Below, one piece after another: positions 34,627 to 36,888 of a DNA stretch of 36,888 nucleotides. Positions within the stretch are counted from its first letter, which is position 1, and each line of letters opens with the position of its first letter. The translations under genes and the position numbers were made by a program. The notes beneath the pieces were generated by a model that was not told the DNA's origin, made no database searches, and worked only from the letters and a program-made list of their open reading frames with translations. The stretch is from Microcoleus sp. GA_180221_E-2-1-MAG-45_12 (GTDB taxonomy: Bacteria > Cyanobacteriota > Cyanobacteriia > Cyanobacteriales > JAAUUE01), in assembly GCA_020692245.1 (NCBI GenBank), contig JAIMKT010000027.1:10288-47175 (forward strand), given 5' to 3'.

Positions 34627-36366
34627 ATGAATCAATTAAGTCGGGTGCTAATCAGTCTTAAATCCTATACTCTGATTGTAGCTGGAGCAATTTTGAGCTT
34701 GTTATTATTGACGGCAGCAAATGCAGCGACTCCCCAATTATTTCGCTGGGGCATTGATCAGGGCATTGCTCAGAAAGACTTAAATATTGTCATCCAAAGT
34801 GCGGTGTTTCTGGTGCTACTTGCCATCGGTCGGGGTTTATTTAACTTTGGGCAAACTTTCCTAGCAGAGCAGGTCTCACAGTCGATCGCCTACGATCTTC
34901 GTAATAAGATATTTGTCAAAATTCAAAATCTAAGTTTTAGTTACCATGACCAATCTCAAACTTCCCAGCTATTAACCAGAATTACTAGTGATGTAGAACA
35001 AATTCGGAGCTTTATTGGCACTAGTTTGATTCAAGTTGTCGGGGCAGTAGTGGGGTTGATCACGATCTCGATCTTGATGATTTTAATGAATTGGCAGTTA
35101 GCTTTAATTACCCTAGCAATTATTCCCCTCACGGGCTTGATTTTGGGTTTATTTCTCTCCAGAAATGCTGCTTTATTTGGCAGTCTTCAAGAGAAACTAG
35201 GAAATCTGAATGCTATTCTCCAAGAAAATTTGGCGGGGATCAGAGTTGTGAAGGCGTTTGTTCGGGAATCTGAGGAACTCGATCGCTACAACCGCATGAA
35301 CCAAGACCTGATCCACACAAATATGCGGGCGATTATGGCAATTCGTAATGCTTTTCCGTATATTTTCTTGTTGAGTAATTTAGTCACTGTGGCGGTAGTG
35401 GGTTATGGGGGCTGGCAGGTAATTAATGATAAGTTCTCGATCGGGGAACTGGTGGCGTTTAATTCCTATTTGCTCTATATTCTTCAACCTATCTTGTTAA
35501 TTGGGTTCTCGGCTCCGGCGATCGCTCAGGCGGGAGCTTCGGCAGAACGGGTTTATGAAGTGGTGGATGCGGTGGTGGAAATTAAAGACCGTCCCCAAGC
35601 CCAACCTTTTGCTGTTTGTGGGGGCAGAATTACCTTTGAAAATGTGTCTTTCCGCTATCCGGGGGCAACTCAAGAAGCTCTAAAGGGGATTTCCTTTGAA
35701 ACTAAGCCCAACGAATTAATTGCCATTATCGGCATGACGGGTTCCGGCAAAAGTACAATTATGAACCTGATCCCCAGATTTTATGATGTAACTTCGGGTT
35801 CTGTACGGATTGATGGGCGGGATGTCCGGGATCTACAGTTAGAAAGTCTGCGATCGCACATTGGTATCGTCTTCCAAGAAACTACCCTATTTTCCGGCAC
35901 CCTCCGGGACAACATTACCTACGCTGCCCCCAATGCGCCCCTAGAAAAAGTAATGGAAGTAGCGAAAATGGCGCAGATCCATGATTTTATTACTGACCTG
36001 CCCGATGGTTACGATACGGTAATTGGGGAAAGGGGTGTGGGCTTATCTGGGGGACAAAAACAACGAATTGCGATCGCCCGGACTCTCCTCACAGATTACA
36101 AAATTCTGGTTCTCGATGACAGTACCTCAGCAGTGGATGCCAAGACAGCAAACCAGATTCAGGCAAGTTTAGATGATCTGATGCGTCGCCACACCTGCAC
36201 AGCTTTTGTGATTGCCCAACGGATTAGCACGGTCAAGAAGGCCGATCGCATCCTACTCATGGATCGGGGTTGTCTCGTTGCCCAGGGAACCCACGAGGAA
36301 TTGATGCGCCATAGTCCTCTCTACGGTTCGATCTTGGAATCACAAATGCGACCGAAGGTAAAATAA
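34627..36366 (+). CDS. ABC exporter half-transporter with a degenerate ATP site
   Basis: 579 residues; ATG. The N-terminal 310 residues hold six transmembrane helices of the MsbA/MdlB exporter type, with 'RGLFNFGQTFLAEQVSQSIA' and 'NLAGIRVVKAFVRESEE'. The nucleotide-binding domain has Walker A 'GMTGSGKST' (near residue 369), Q-loop 'GIVFQETTLFSGT', signature LSGGQKQR, and Walker B 'ILVLDDSTSAVD'. The catalytic Glu is Asp498 and the switch His is Gln531 ('VIAQRIS'). The same two changes mark the degenerate site of heterodimeric exporters such as TM287/288. The partner with the complete site is not in this window. It probably exports a lipid, peptide or drug-like compound. Confidence 0.93.
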   Translation: MNQLSRVLISLKSYTLIVAGAILSLLLLTAANAATPQLFRWGIDQGIAQKDLNIVIQSAVFLVLLAIGRGLFNFGQTFLAEQVSQSIAYDLRNKIFVKIQNLSFSYHDQSQTSQLLTRITSDVEQIRSFIGTSLIQVVGAVVGLITISILMILMNWQLALITLAIIPLTGLILGLFLSRNAALFGSLQEKLGNLNAILQENLAGIRVVKAFVRESEELDRYNRMNQDLIHTNMRAIMAIRNAFPYIFLLSNLVTVAVVGYGGWQVINDKFSIGELVAFNSYLLYILQPILLIGFSAPAIAQAGASAERVYEVVDAVVEIKDRPQAQPFAVCGGRITFENVSFRYPGATQEALKGISFETKPNELIAIIGMTGSGKSTIMNLIPRFYDVTSGSVRIDGRDVRDLQLESLRSHIGIVFQETTLFSGTLRDNITYAAPNAPLEKVMEVAKMAQIHDFITDLPDGYDTVIGERGVGLSGGQKQRIAIARTLLTDYKILVLDDSTSAVDAKTANQIQASLDDLMRRHTCTAFVIAQRISTVKKADRILLMDRGCLVAQGTHEELMRHSPLYGSILESQMRPKVK

Positions 36367-36503
36367 TCTGCGATCAATTCTTAATCTAGCAACGCCATTT
36401 TTTTAGTGAGTGACTATCCTCAGTAAATTCACTACTAAATTCACTAGTAACAAACTATTAAGTAATCCTTGATTTTATACATACCTTTAAGGAGAGGTAC
36501 CCT

Positions 36504-36888
36504 ATGTTAGACTTAGAAAAAAATTATCATAAGTCTATGCGTACCCGTATTTTTCTCCCCTTGGTACTAGCCGCCGCCATCTTCACCGCCCAACCCGCCC
36601 TCTCTCAAAACACAACCGAACTATTTCGCCAAGGAATCGCTGCTACCCGTGCCGGAAATTTCTCCGTATCAGAGCAAATATTTCGCACCATCATCTCCCT
36701 TGAACCAAACAATTCTAATGCTTACCTCAATCTGGGTCTTTCTTTGTATATACAAGGAAATCTAGCAGAAGCAATTACCAACTACCGTACTGCTATCCGC
36801 CTTGACCCTAACGATGCTCTTGCTTACATGGGGCTGGGTCTTGTCCTGAGAGACGAAGGGAATCTAGGAGAAGCAATTAATAACTTCC
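36504..36888 (+). CDS. Exported TPR-repeat protein, partial (3' end outside window)
   Basis: 128 complete codons are visible from the ATG at 36504, which has AAGGAGAGG upstream. A basic start is followed by a hydrophobic run 'IFLPLVLAAAIFTAQPALSQ', a typical signal peptide with cleavage near ALS-Q. Tetratricopeptide repeats begin at once: 'LFRQGIAATRAGNFSVSEQI', 'AYLNLGLSLYIQGNLAEAI' and 'AYMGLGLVLRDEGNLGEAI', each 34 residues apart. TPR proteins bind partner proteins; this one would act in the periplasm. The frame is open to the right edge. Confidence 0.9.
   Translation, partial: MLDLEKNYHKSMRTRIFLPLVLAAAIFTAQPALSQNTTELFRQGIAATRAGNFSVSEQIFRTIISLEPNNSNAYLNLGLSLYIQGNLAEAITNYRTAIRLDPNDALAYMGLGLVLRDEGNLGEAINNF

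Overview
The window is cyanobacterial chromosome. It carries the allophycocyanin core genes apcA-apcB-apcC, a ferredoxin-thioredoxin reductase variable chain, a three-domain S1 ribosomal protein, a cyanophycinase and an NblS/Hik33-type kinase. I count about 20 copies of the HIP1 octamer GCGATCGC by eye (for example 1957, 3361, 17163, 27323, 36070). No genus can be named safely from this alone.

Layout. 1-13518 is almost entirely minus strand: a CLC protein with CBS and USP tails (cut by the left edge), an exported beta-propeller protein, a PAS histidine kinase, cyanophycinase, a 1064-residue membrane protein of tandem helical repeats with a 69-residue partner, a CsbD-like stress protein, and an rsmB/VOC-like pair. 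A decayed plus-strand gene lies at 11279-11618. 13657-15623 holds a ferritin-like protein tail to tail with trpF, then a HEPN-MNT toxin-antitoxin pair. 15712-18708 holds a degenerate DinG-like helicase and a TnpB element whose right end touches the stop codon of the isoaspartyl peptidase gene. 18705-20812 is that peptidase and rps1A (minus). 21397-23050 is apcABC with a terminator. 23060-28686 is housekeeping: SAM methyltransferase, sixA, ftrV, gpmI, purD. 28793-31691 is a small defence/toxin-antitoxin island: orphan Phd-like antitoxin, a methyltransferase fused to an Mrr-like nuclease domain, the tail of a lost gene, and a VapBC-like pair. 31704-36888 holds an O-methyltransferase, the NblS/Hik33-type kinase, half of a probable heterodimeric ABC exporter, and an exported TPR protein cut by the right edge.

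Functional links. CphB and IaaA are successive steps of cyanophycin breakdown (cyanophycin to beta-Asp-Arg to free amino acids). NblS/Hik33-type kinases regulate light- and stress-responsive genes including phycobilisome genes, and apcABC is in the same window.

The least expected signals are: a Gln at the CLC gating-glutamate position; a 12-bp in-frame minisatellite of the same type in two unrelated genes on opposite strands; four 9-bp-spaced copies of ACCTCCT (identical to the 16S anti-Shine-Dalgarno core) just before a start codon; helically phased TAAT(T) repeats upstream of apcA; and the single-chain methyltransferase-nuclease.
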